From: HRBIN24 sp035574155 | GTDB lineage: Bacteria > Chloroflexota > Dehalococcoidia > SM23-28-2 > HRBIN24 | NCBI GenBank assembly: GCA_035574155.1 | Contig: DATLZD010000004.1 | Location: forward strand, 1 to 30,914 | Direction of reading: 5' to 3' | DNA length: 30,914 bases | Part shown: piece after piece, positions 1-6,906 of the stretch | Layout of the letters: the number at the start of each line of letters is the position of its first letter | How positions within the stretch are numbered: position 1 is the stretch's first letter | The notes under the pieces: model-generated | The model's input: the letters and a program-made list of their open reading frames with translations, nothing else | Told to the model about the DNA's origin: nothing | Database searches by the model: none | Program-made: the position numbers and the translations under genes

Positions 1-1015
1 CGCCCTGGGCCGCCCCGTGTGGCGGGCCGTCCGCCACCGCCTCCGCGAGCTGCTGACCGAGGAGCGGTGGCGTCCGCGGGTGGGGGCGGCCCTGCTGCCC
101 ATGGCGGAGGTGGAGCTGCTATTGCCTGTGCGCCCGGGCGATTATGTGGACTTCTACGCCTCCCTGCACCATGCCAGCAACATGGGCCGCATCCTCAGGC
201 CGCAGCAGGACCCCCTCCCACCCAACTGGCGATGGCTGCCCATCGGCTATCACGGCCGCTCGGCCACCGTGGTGGTTTCCGGGACGCCGGTGACGAGGCC
301 ACGGGGCCAGGTCTCCACCCCTGACGGACCCGTCCTAGCGCCGACGCGCATGCTGGACTTCGAGCTGGAGGTCGGTTTCGTTACTGGGCCGGGCAACGAG
401 CTGGGGCGGCCCATACCTGTGCGGGAGGCGTGGGACCACATCTTTGGCCTGCTGCTGGTGAACGACTGGAGCGCCCGGGACATCCAGGCCTGGGAGTACG
501 TGCCCCTGGGGCCCTTCCTGGGCAAGTCCTTCGCCACGTCCGTATCGCCCTGGCTGGTCACGCTGGAGGCCCTGTCGCCTTTCCTGGTGCCCCTGCCGGC
601 CCAGGAGCCGTCACCATTGCCGCACCTGGCCGACCCGGAGCCCTTGACCTACGATCTCCGCCTGGAGGTGGCCCTGATAGTGGACGGACAGGAGGAGGTG
701 GTGTCGCGCACGAACCTACGGCACCTCTACTGGTCCCTCGCCCAAATGCTGGCCCATGCCACCAGCAACGGCGCCCTGACGCGGCCGGGAGACCTGTGGG
801 CCACGGGGACCGTCTCCGGGCCAGAACCGGGCTCCTATGGCTGCCTGATGGAGCTGACCTGGCGGGGCCAGCGCCCGCTGTCCCTCGGAGACGGGTCCCA
901 GCGCTCCTTCCTGGAGGACGGTGACACGGTGGTCATGCGGGGCTGGTGCCAGGGAGAGGGTGGACTGCGCATCAGCCTGGGAGAGGTGCGGGGCACGGTC
1001 CTGCCAGCGCCCTAG
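1..1015 (+). CDS. fahA: Fumarylacetoacetase, 5'-truncated by window edge
   Basis: Hydrolyses fumarylacetoacetate to fumarate and acetoacetate, the last step of tyrosine/homogentisate breakdown. The reading frame is open from base 2 and the residues before the first GTG (base 17) already look like family sequence (ALGRP-VWRAVRHRL), so the true start lies upstream; roughly the first 90-100 residues are missing compared with the usual ~420. Recognisable stretches follow the family closely: DFYASLHHASNMG with the catalytic His, NWRWLPIGYHGR, LDFELEVGF with metal-binding acidic residues, NDWSARDIQAWEYVPLGPF, GKSFATSVSPW and SGPEPGSYGC near the C-terminus. The gene ends at 1013-1015 (TAG), and the stop of the convergent IclR gene uses the same bases. 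The pathway's other genes are presumably upstream, outside the window. Confidence 0.96.
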   Translation, partial: ALGRPVWRAVRHRLRELLTEERWRPRVGAALLPMAEVELLLPVRPGDYVDFYASLHHASNMGRILRPQQDPLPPNWRWLPIGYHGRSATVVVSGTPVTRPRGQVSTPDGPVLAPTRMLDFELEVGFVTGPGNELGRPIPVREAWDHIFGLLLVNDWSARDIQAWEYVPLGPFLGKSFATSVSPWLVTLEALSPFLVPLPAQEPSPLPHLADPEPLTYDLRLEVALIVDGQEEVVSRTNLRHLYWSLAQMLAHATSNGALTRPGDLWATGTVSGPEPGSYGCLMELTWRGQRPLSLGDGSQRSFLEDGDTVVMRGWCQGEGGLRISLGEVRGTVLPAP

Positions 1016-1725
1016 GCCAGTGCCTCGGCGATGGCCCTGGCCGCTTCCAGCACATGGGGGGCCACCTTCTCCACGTCCAGCTCGCCGATGGTGACCACGC
1101 CCACGCTGGCGTCGGCCGGCCGGCCGCCGACGCAGATGGGGGCGGCGATGCCTGAGGCCCCCGGTTGCAGCTCCCCCCGTGTCACCGAGTAGCCCAGCCT
1201 GCGGGCCTCCTTCACCTCTTCACGTTCGCCGGGCTGGGGAGGACGGCCCGCCAGGATGGCCAGTCCCGATGCCCCCCGTTCTATGGGATGTCGGAAGCCG
1301 ACCCGGTAGGCGACGTGGATGTTGGACCTCCGGGGCTCTACTACGGCTACGGCCACGGCCTCGTCACCATCGGCCAGGGTAACGAAGGCCGTGGCCTGGA
1401 CCTTTTCCGCCAGTTCGGCCAGGATAGGCAGGGCAACGGTGCGCAGGTCATGGGCCACCCCTCTGACCAGGTCCATGATGCCTGTGCCCAGGAAATAGCG
1501 GCCGTCACGGTCGCGCCGCACCAGCCGGTGCTGGGCCAGGGTCGCCAGCAGTCGGTAGACATTGGTGCGATGGATGCCCAGCCGGCTGGCCAGCTCGGTG
1601 ACCGTCAGACCCTCAGGCTCCTGGGCCAGGGCCTCCAGCAGCCTGAGGCCCCGGTCCAGCGTCTGGGAGGAGCGGATGCGTTCCTGCCGTGGCTGTCGCG
1701 CGCGTGGTCCGGCGGGAAGGCCCAT
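1012..1725 (-). CDS. IclR-family transcriptional regulator
   Basis: A 237-aa DNA-binding regulator. The N-terminal winged helix-turn-helix spans about residues 18-80 (SQTLDRGLRLLEAL, TVTELASRLGIHRTNVYRLL). The C-terminal effector-binding domain covers about 95-235 and shows the family pattern RRSNIHVAYRVGFRHPIERGASGLAIL and GELQPGASGIAAPI. IclR proteins often control aromatic-compound catabolism. Lying tail-to-tail with fumarylacetoacetase, it could control the homogentisate branch, but that is inferred from position only. The ATG at 1725 has a weak ribosome site (GAGAAG). An extended -10 element lies about 30 bases upstream. Its TAG stop at 1012-1014 overlaps the fahA stop. Confidence 0.93.
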   Translation of the reverse strand: MGLPAGPRARQPRQERIRSSQTLDRGLRLLEALAQEPEGLTVTELASRLGIHRTNVYRLLATLAQHRLVRRDRDGRYFLGTGIMDLVRGVAHDLRTVALPILAELAEKVQATAFVTLADGDEAVAVAVVEPRRSNIHVAYRVGFRHPIERGASGLAILAGRPPQPGEREEVKEARRLGYSVTRGELQPGASGIAAPICVGGRPADASVGVVTIGELDVEKVAPHVLEAARAIAEALA

Positions 1726-1754
1726 CTTCTCTACACGGGTGCTGCTCCGAACGT

Positions 1755-1763
1755 ATCTTAACA
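1755..1763 (-). promoter_or_regulatory. Extended -10 promoter element for the IclR gene
   Basis: Read on the minus strand this is TGT followed by TAAGAT, a TGn extended -10 with 4 of 6 matches to TATAAT. It would place the transcript start about 22 bases before the IclR ATG. No convincing -35 box is visible, which is tolerated by extended -10 promoters. Confidence 0.35.
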
Positions 1764-1928
1764 GGGAGCAAGAAGCGCCGCTACACGCTGCCGAGCGCGT
1801 GCCTGCGCCGGAGGTGGACGACCGTAGACGGCGGGGGCCGTGGCGGGTGTTGCTGGTGGGGCCGTGGGCAGGACATTCGCCAACTCGTACTGACGGGAAG
1901 GGGGCCTCGTGCTCCCGCTGCGCAATAG

Positions 1929-1960
1929 TCCCCTTCCGCCCCTGGGGAGGGGCGAGGGGA
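1929..1960. repeat. GC-rich hairpin, likely dispersed repeat unit
   Basis: The left arm TCCCCT-TC-CGCCCCT pairs with the right arm AGGGGCGAGGGGA around a GGGG loop, leaving only a 2-base bulge. It lies 8 bases beyond the stop codon of the minus-strand methyltransferase, so it could stop that transcript, but there is no T-run on either side. The form resembles the C-rich/G-rich intergenic hairpin repeats common in several high-GC genomes. The rest of the 243-base gap (1726-1968) shows no gene. Confidence 0.5.
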
Positions 1961-1968
1961 TGGACGTC

Positions 1969-2853
1969 TCACGGACCCGCCTCCCTGACCTGACGGCGGA
2001 CGATGTTGCCCCCCGCCCGCTCCGGTGGCCACACGATGAGGCCCTCCCAACGGGGCGGGGCACCCCGCAGCCGAAGGCCTCCAGCGTCACGCTCCAGCAG
2101 GCGGGGCAGCAACCGCTGCAGCCGCTGGTCCTCGCTGCTGCCCGGCGAGATGTAGAGGCGGCGACGCAACTCCTCGAGGGCTGCCCCCTCATCGGGGAAC
2201 GGGCGCGGGGGTGCCTGCTGGACCATCTCCAGGTCCGGGTAGAGGCCCATCTCCCACAACACCGGCAGGAGCAGGCGCAGGCCCGGCAGCTCGACTCGCC
2301 GCTCCCCCCGCACCAGCCTCCAGGCGCGGCTGAAGACCGAGATGGGGGCGTCCATGAACATGAGCACCAATAGGGACCGGCGGGCGTGCTCCACCAGCTT
2401 GCGTAGGAAGCCGTCCACCCTCTCAACACCGTAGAGGACGTGGGAACAGAGGACCACGTCGTGGGGCGCCACCTGGGCCTCCTCCCACGTGGTCTGGACC
2501 ACCTCCACGTTGTGGATGCCTGCCTCCCGCATCCCCTCCCGTAGGGCCTCCACCATGCTGGGGGAGGGCTCCACCACCGTCACCTGACGGCACCTGAGGG
2601 CCATGGGGAGGGCGAAGCGGCCGGCACCGCCGCCCACGTCCAGCACCGTGTCGTCGGGCCGGAGCCGGCGGAGGATGGCGGACAGGGCGGGATCGTCGGC
2701 CCTATGAGGGTCCTGGCGGAAGAAGGGGGTGAAGGGGCGCCAGAAGTCGGCCGGCTCCTCGCCCATGGCCCGGCGCGACTGGGCGTGGTGGGCCTGGACC
2801 TGGCGCATCCAGCGCCTGAGGGCGGGCCCAGCCCTGGCCACGCGAGCGCTCAT
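1969..2853 (-). CDS. Class I SAM-dependent methyltransferase
   Basis: A 294-aa protein with one Rossmann-fold methyltransferase domain. Motif I, VLDVGGGAGRFALPMA, lies at about residues 70-85, and an acidic residue ends strand 2 (VTVVEPS), where the SAM ribose is held. HDVVLCSHVLYGVERVDGFL corresponds to motif II and post-motif. The substrate cannot be told. The frame is open for another 53 residues upstream, but that part (PPRPHQGKGR...) is low-complexity and unlike the family. The ATG at 2853 is preceded by AGGTG and directly precedes MSARVARAG, so I place the start there. It is divergent from the sulfur operon with 228 bases between. No functional link to its neighbours is evident. Confidence 0.85.
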   Translation of the reverse strand: MSARVARAGPALRRWMRQVQAHHAQSRRAMGEEPADFWRPFTPFFRQDPHRADDPALSAILRRLRPDDTVLDVGGGAGRFALPMALRCRQVTVVEPSPSMVEALREGMREAGIHNVEVVQTTWEEAQVAPHDVVLCSHVLYGVERVDGFLRKLVEHARRSLLVLMFMDAPISVFSRAWRLVRGERRVELPGLRLLLPVLWEMGLYPDLEMVQQAPPRPFPDEGAALEELRRRLYISPGSSEDQRLQRLLPRLLERDAGGLRLRGAPPRWEGLIVWPPERAGGNIVRRQVREAGP

Positions 2854-2869
2854 GGCACCTGCTACTGTA

Positions 2870-2889
2870 AGGGCCCGCTGGGGGGCCCT
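2870..2889. repeat. Perfect 7-bp inverted repeat in methyltransferase leader
   Basis: AGGGCCC and GGGCCCT are separated by GCTGGG. It sits 17-36 bases upstream of the methyltransferase ATG at 2853, so it would form a stem in that leader or serve as a protein-binding site. No function is shown. Confidence 0.4.
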
Positions 2890-2974
2890 CAAGGGCACCG
2901 CCGGGGGGCACATGCGTCCCGGATATGCGGCTGCCTGGCCGACCCGTCCCTTGCCCTGGTGGGGTCTCGGGGGC

Positions 2975-3003
2975 TTGACACAGCTGGCCCCGGCGGGTAG
3001 GAT
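2975..3003 (+). promoter_or_regulatory. Sigma-70-type promoter of the sulfate assimilation operon
   Basis: A perfect TTGACA -35 box (2975-2980), a 17-base spacer and TAGGAT (-10, 2998-3003; 4 of 6 matches). Transcription would begin near 3010, giving a leader of about 70 bases before the sulfite reductase ATG at 3082. No known riboswitch pattern was recognised in that leader. Confidence 0.7.
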
Positions 3004-3081
3004 AGTCGACAAAGTGAGGCAGAAAACTCAACAATCGCCTGCGCCGACCGGCGGCCCACGGCAGCCGCGGGAGGGGAGAGC

Positions 3082-4998
3082 ATGACCACCGCCCAGACCC
3101 CTGGTGCCCAGCTGGAGATACCGTCCTGGGATCTGGTGCTCAAGCGCAACAGCATCGAGCGGCTCAAGCAGGAGCGCTTTCCTCTGGACATCATTCATGA
3201 GCTGCCCGAGCTCATCGCCCGCGGCTACGAGGCCATCCCGGAGGAGGACATCGTCCGCCTCTACTGGTGGGGGATTGCCCATGACAAGCCCAAGATCGGG
3301 ACCTTCATGGTCCGCATCAAGGTCCCCGGCGGCCTCCTCTCGCCCGCCCAGCTCCGGGCCATCGGGGCCATCTCCCTGCGCTACGGCCGCAACTACGGCG
3401 AGCTGACCACCCGCCAGGGGCTGCAGCTGCACTGGGTGCGCATGGAGAAGCTGCCCGAGGTCCTGGAGGCCATCGCCCAGGCTGGCCTCACCACCGTCGG
3501 CGCCGAGGGCGACACGGTGCGCAACATCACCTCCTGCCCCGTCAACGGCATCAGTCGTGACGAGCTGTTCGACGTGCGGCCGGTCATCGAGCAGGTGGCC
3601 CGCTTCTTCTGGGGCAACCGGGACTACTCCAACCTGCCCCGCAAGCACAAGTTCACCATCGCCGCCTGCCCCTACCAGTGCAATGCCCCCGAGATCCACG
3701 ACATAGCCCTGGTGGGGGTCATCAAGGACGGCCGCCCCGGCTTCGCCGTCCGGGTGGGAGGCGGCCTCTCGGCCACCCCCCGCCTCTCCCGCGACCTGGG
3801 CGTCTTCGTCCCGGTGGAGGAGGCGGTGGACGTGTTGCGGGCCATCACCGACGTCTGGCAGAACAACAACCGCTACCGCATCAGCCGTGCCAAGGCCCGC
3901 ATCAAGTTCCTGGTGGACGACTATGGCCCCGAAGGGGTGCGGCGCATGGTGGAGGAGCGGCTGGGACGGCCCCTGGAGGACGGCCGGGCGCCGGAGGCCA
4001 TCGGCGAGGCCGACCACCTGGGGATCCACCCCCAGAAGCAGGAGGGTCTTTACTACGTGGGCTTCCCCGTGCCCAACGGCTGGATGACGGGCGCCCAGAT
4101 GCAGCAGCTGGCCGATGTGGTGGAGGAGGTGGGGGGCGACATCCGCCTCACCCGCGAGCAGAACTTCATCGTGGGCAACGTGCCCGAAGACCGCCTGCCG
4201 TGGCTGCTGGAGAAGGTGGCGGCCATCGGCTTCCCCCACGACCGGCACAAGCTCTACGCCACCTCCACCGCCTGCACCAGCCACGACTTCTGCAACTACT
4301 CGGTGTCCGAGACCAAGGGCAAGCTGGGCGAGATCATCGAGGCGCTGGAGCACCGCTTCGGGCGTCGCATCGAAGGGCTGAAGATCTACATGGACGGCTG
4401 CCCCCACGCCTGCGCCCACCACTGGGTGGGCGAGATAGGCCTCCAGGGCACCACCGCCCCTGCCCCGGGTGGCGGCAAGGTGGAGGCCTACGACGTCTCC
4501 CTGCGGGGAGGCCTGGGCACCAAGGCCGCCATCGGCCGTCCCCTGCTGCGCCGCGTCCCTGCCGACCGCATCACCGACGTGCTGGTGCGCCTGGTGGGGG
4601 CGTGGCTGGAGGAGAAGGAGCGGCGCCAGAACGGTTACTCCTTCCGCGACTTCTGCGATGAGCGCAGCGACGAGGAGCTGCAGCGCATCGCCCTGGAGGA
4701 GCCGGCCCAGCAGGCGCCCGCCGAGGTGGCCGTGCTGCGCATCCCGGGGCCGTTGCTGGAGCTCACCGAGGGCATCGACCACCTAGAGGTACGGCCAGGG
4801 ACGGTGCGCAGCGTCATCGAGGAGGCAGCGCAGCGCTTCCCCGCCCTCAAGGCCCGCCTCCTGACGGCCGAGGGCGACGTCGACCCCGCCTATCTGCTCT
4901 ACCTGAACGAGGACGACGTCCGTGGCCTGCAGGGGCTGGACACGCCCGTGAAGGCGGGCGACGAGCTGCTGGTCCTCATGGCCATGTCGGGAGGCTAG
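3082..4998 (+). CDS. Siroheme sulfite (or nitrite) reductase fused to a MoaD/ThiS-like domain
   Basis: Six-electron reduction of sulfite to sulfide in the cytoplasm is the expected role. The 638-aa protein has the two-fold ferredoxin-reductase-like repeat (about 70-140 and 330-390) and the siroheme/[4Fe-4S] site, with C398 and C404 (C-x5-C) and C440 and C444 (GCPHACAHHW, C-x3-C). After about residue 545 it continues with a beta-grasp domain unlike normal reductases (LLELTEGIDHLEVRPG, then YLNEDDVRGLQGLDTPVKAG). This ends LVLMAMSGG, the exact C-terminal Gly-Gly of MoaD/ThiS/CysO sulfur carriers. The ATG at 3082 has GGGAGGGGAG upstream. It is first in an operon with APS reductase, APS kinase and ATP sulfurylase, which favours sulfite over nitrite as substrate. 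The fusion is read directly; its sulfur-carrier role is inferred. Confidence 0.93.
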   Translation: MTTAQTPGAQLEIPSWDLVLKRNSIERLKQERFPLDIIHELPELIARGYEAIPEEDIVRLYWWGIAHDKPKIGTFMVRIKVPGGLLSPAQLRAIGAISLRYGRNYGELTTRQGLQLHWVRMEKLPEVLEAIAQAGLTTVGAEGDTVRNITSCPVNGISRDELFDVRPVIEQVARFFWGNRDYSNLPRKHKFTIAACPYQCNAPEIHDIALVGVIKDGRPGFAVRVGGGLSATPRLSRDLGVFVPVEEAVDVLRAITDVWQNNNRYRISRAKARIKFLVDDYGPEGVRRMVEERLGRPLEDGRAPEAIGEADHLGIHPQKQEGLYYVGFPVPNGWMTGAQMQQLADVVEEVGGDIRLTREQNFIVGNVPEDRLPWLLEKVAAIGFPHDRHKLYATSTACTSHDFCNYSVSETKGKLGEIIEALEHRFGRRIEGLKIYMDGCPHACAHHWVGEIGLQGTTAPAPGGGKVEAYDVSLRGGLGTKAAIGRPLLRRVPADRITDVLVRLVGAWLEEKERRQNGYSFRDFCDERSDEELQRIALEEPAQQAPAEVAVLRIPGPLLELTEGIDHLEVRPGTVRSVIEEAAQRFPALKARLLTAEGDVDPAYLLYLNEDDVRGLQGLDTPVKAGDELLVLMAMSGG

Positions 4999-5020
4999 AA
5001 GACCGCCGAGGTGAAGGGAG

Positions 5021-5815
5021 ATGCAGGAGAGGATCGTCTTCGACGACCTGGAGATCGGCGAGATCGCCGTCGAGCTGGACGACAAGGAGCCCCAGGACGT
5101 CATCGCCTGGGCGCTGGAGACCTTCGGCGACCGCATCGCCGTGGTCACCGCCCTCCAGGCGGAGGGGATGGTGGTCCTGGACATGGCCTACCGCATCCGC
5201 CCTGACATCACCGTCATCACCGTGGACACCTGGCGCCTGCCCCAGGCCACCTACCAGTTCCTGGAGGAGGCCCGGTCCCGCTACCACCTGGCCCGCTGGC
5301 AGGTCCTGACCCCCGACCCGCGGGAGGTGGAGGTGATGGTGCGACGCCACGGCGAGGACCTGTTCTACAAGGCGGTCCCTCTGCGGCTGGTCTGCTGCCA
5401 CATCCGTAAGGTGCGGCCCCTCATCCGTGCCCTGGAGCACCTGGACGCCTGGTTCACCGGCCTGCGCCGCGAGCAGTGGGCCTCCCGCGCGGCCATCCGC
5501 AAGGTGGAGCTGGACCACGACCACGGCGGCATCGTCAAGGTCAACCCTCTGGCCGACTGGACCAAGGAGGAGGTCTGGGACTACATCCACCAGCACGGCG
5601 TGCCCTACAACCCCCTCTATGACCAGGGCTATACCAGCATCGGCTGCGACCCCTGCACCCGGCCCATCCAGCCCGGCGAGGACGACCGGGCGGGGCGCTG
5701 GTGGTGGGAGGTCAACGCCCCCAAGGAGTGCGGCATCCACTGCCCCATAGAGACGGGCGGGTTCGAGCACGAGGCCGAGGCCATCCTCAAGGAGGCGGAG
5801 GGCGTCCAACTGTGA
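5021..5815 (+). CDS. cysH: Assimilatory [4Fe-4S] APS reductase (CysH family)
   Basis: Reduces adenylyl sulfate to sulfite and AMP with thioredoxin-type electrons. The 264-aa protein has the PAPS-reductase fold: VTALQAEGMVVLDM (about 42-55) is the degenerate PP-loop and ITVDTWRLP follows. The four cluster cysteines that mark the APS-reducing branch are C125-C126 (LVCCHIRKVRPL) and C209/C212 (GCDPCTRPI). The catalytic cysteine lies in KECGIHC (C237). PAPS-specific enzymes lack the CC/CxxC set, so APS is the likelier substrate. It starts 22 bases after the sulfite reductase, with a GAAGGGAG site before the ATG. Its stop overlaps the next gene's GTG. Confidence 0.95.
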   Translation: MQERIVFDDLEIGEIAVELDDKEPQDVIAWALETFGDRIAVVTALQAEGMVVLDMAYRIRPDITVITVDTWRLPQATYQFLEEARSRYHLARWQVLTPDPREVEVMVRRHGEDLFYKAVPLRLVCCHIRKVRPLIRALEHLDAWFTGLRREQWASRAAIRKVELDHDHGGIVKVNPLADWTKEEVWDYIHQHGVPYNPLYDQGYTSIGCDPCTRPIQPGEDDRAGRWWWEVNAPKECGIHCPIETGGFEHEAEAILKEAEGVQL

Positions 5816-6303
5816 CGGCCACGCCCGAGGGCGAGGCCCTCTCCCTCTCCCCCGAGGAACGGGAGCTGGTCTCCCAGGAGCTGGCCGCCCTGCTGCCGGC
5901 CCTGAGGGATGACCGGCAGGAGGGCTACCGCTCCCTGGCCAAAGCGGTGGACGAGGGCACGGTGCCGCCCGACCTGGTGCCCCTGCTGGAGGGGCTGGTG
6001 GCCATGGCCCTGGAGACGGGCCGCGCTCGCCGTCTCTACACCGCCGAGGGGGAACGGGTGCTGACGGAGGTGTTCCGCCGCACCCCCGGCGGGCGAGAGC
6101 TGGTGCGCCACCTGGAGGAGGTCAACAAGGCCCTGGGCGTCCTTTCGGGGCGCACCCTGTGGGGCGTGCGGGTGGCCATGAGGACCCTGGGCCACTTCAC
6201 CGTCGCCCTGGACACCGAGGGGGCCTCCGTCACCTTGGCCGTGCGCCCCGGGGTAGTAACCCTGGAGAGCGTGGCCATCGGCGGGGGCGGGGGCCCCGGC
6301 TAG
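5812..6303 (+). CDS. Conserved-looking hypothetical protein of the sulfur operon
   Basis: I do not recognise this 163-aa protein. The GTG at 5812 overlaps the APS reductase TGA (GTGA) and has AAGGAGGCGGAGG about 10 bases upstream, which fixes the start better than longer options inside cysH. Residues about 12-120 look largely alpha-helical and charged (SPEERELVSQELAALLPAL, GRARRLYTAEGERVLTEVF, GGRELVRHLEEVNKAL). The last 45 look like beta strands (TLGHFTVALDTEG, SVTLAVRPGVVTLESVAIG). It has no signal peptide, membrane segment or cysteine pair. Codon use and coupling match its neighbours, so it is a real gene. Its place between APS reductase and APS kinase suggests a role in sulfate assimilation. 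Confidence 0.82.
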   Translation: MTATPEGEALSLSPEERELVSQELAALLPALRDDRQEGYRSLAKAVDEGTVPPDLVPLLEGLVAMALETGRARRLYTAEGERVLTEVFRRTPGGRELVRHLEEVNKALGVLSGRTLWGVRVAMRTLGHFTVALDTEGASVTLAVRPGVVTLESVAIGGGGGPG

Positions 6304-6325
6304 AGCGCACACCGATCCCCACGTC

Positions 6326-6331
6326 AGGAGG
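6326..6331 (+). promoter_or_regulatory. Consensus Shine-Dalgarno of cysC
   Basis: AGGAGG, eight bases before the ATG at 6340. It sets the APS kinase start in the 36-base gap after the hypothetical gene. Confidence 0.7.
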
Positions 6332-6339
6332 CAGGAAAC

Positions 6340-6903
6340 ATGAGCGAAGGGCGGGGCTACGTGGTCTGGCTCACGGGCCTCTCCGGCGCCGGCAAGAGCA
6401 CCATCGCCGAGGCCCTGGCCGAGCGGCTGAGGGCAGTCGGCCAGCGGGTGGAGGTGCTGGACGGGGACGTCGTCCGCCAGCACTTCAGCAAGGGCCTGGG
6501 CTTCAGCCGCGAGGACAGGCTGGAGAACATCCGTCGTGTGGCCTACGTGGCCCACCTGCTGGCCCGCAACGGCGTGGCAGTCCTGGTGGCCCTCATCTCC
6601 CCCTACCGCGAGGGACGGGACTACGCCCGCGCCCTCATCGGCGACTTCGTGGAGGTTTATGTCAAGTGTCCCCTGGAGGTCCTGGTCCAGCGGGACGTGA
6701 AGGGGCTCTACGCCAAGGCCCTGCGGGGCGAGGTGCCCAACTTCACCGGCATCAGCGACCCCTACGAGGAGCCCCTCTCCCCTGACCTGGTGCTGGAGAC
6801 GGACCGCGAGTCCCTGGACGAGAGCGTGGCCAGGCTCTGGTCGGCCCTGGTCCAGCGCGGCTACGTCCCGGCCACGGTGCCCACCGGCGACGGTAGGAGG
6901 TAG
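6340..6903 (+). CDS. cysC: Adenylylsulfate (APS) kinase
   Basis: Phosphorylates APS at the 3' position to give PAPS. The 187-aa protein is normal length for the family. It shows the P-loop GLSGAGKST at residues 13-21, the APS-binding stretch DGDVVRQHFSKGLGFSREDR, then NIRRVAYVAHLLARNGVAVL and ALISPYREGRDYAR. FVEVYVKCPLEVLVQRDVKGLYAKA and FTGISDPYEEP form the lid and C-terminal family signatures. It lies 36 bases after the hypothetical gene with AGGAGG upstream, and 3 bases before sat. Because the operon's CysH looks APS-specific, the PAPS made here may serve sulfotransferases or nucleotide turnover rather than sulfite production. Confidence 0.96.
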   Translation: MSEGRGYVVWLTGLSGAGKSTIAEALAERLRAVGQRVEVLDGDVVRQHFSKGLGFSREDRLENIRRVAYVAHLLARNGVAVLVALISPYREGRDYARALIGDFVEVYVKCPLEVLVQRDVKGLYAKALRGEVPNFTGISDPYEEPLSPDLVLETDRESLDESVARLWSALVQRGYVPATVPTGDGRR

Positions 6904-6906
6904 GCC

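Noticed and set aside
17..17. GTG at 17 as the start of fumarylacetoacetase
   Set aside because: The frame stays open to the window edge and the residues before it match the family, so the gene begins upstream.
1776..1968. Small open frames in the gap between the IclR and methyltransferase genes
   Set aside because: No ribosome site with good codon pattern, no recognisable motif, and they run across the hairpin or into neighbouring genes out of frame.
3028..4782. 584-aa open frame on the minus strand opposite the sulfite reductase
   Set aside because: It is an antisense shadow of high-GC codons; the translation is a repetitive His/Ala/Gly/Val/Leu mix without domains, while the plus strand has clear siroheme-cluster motifs.
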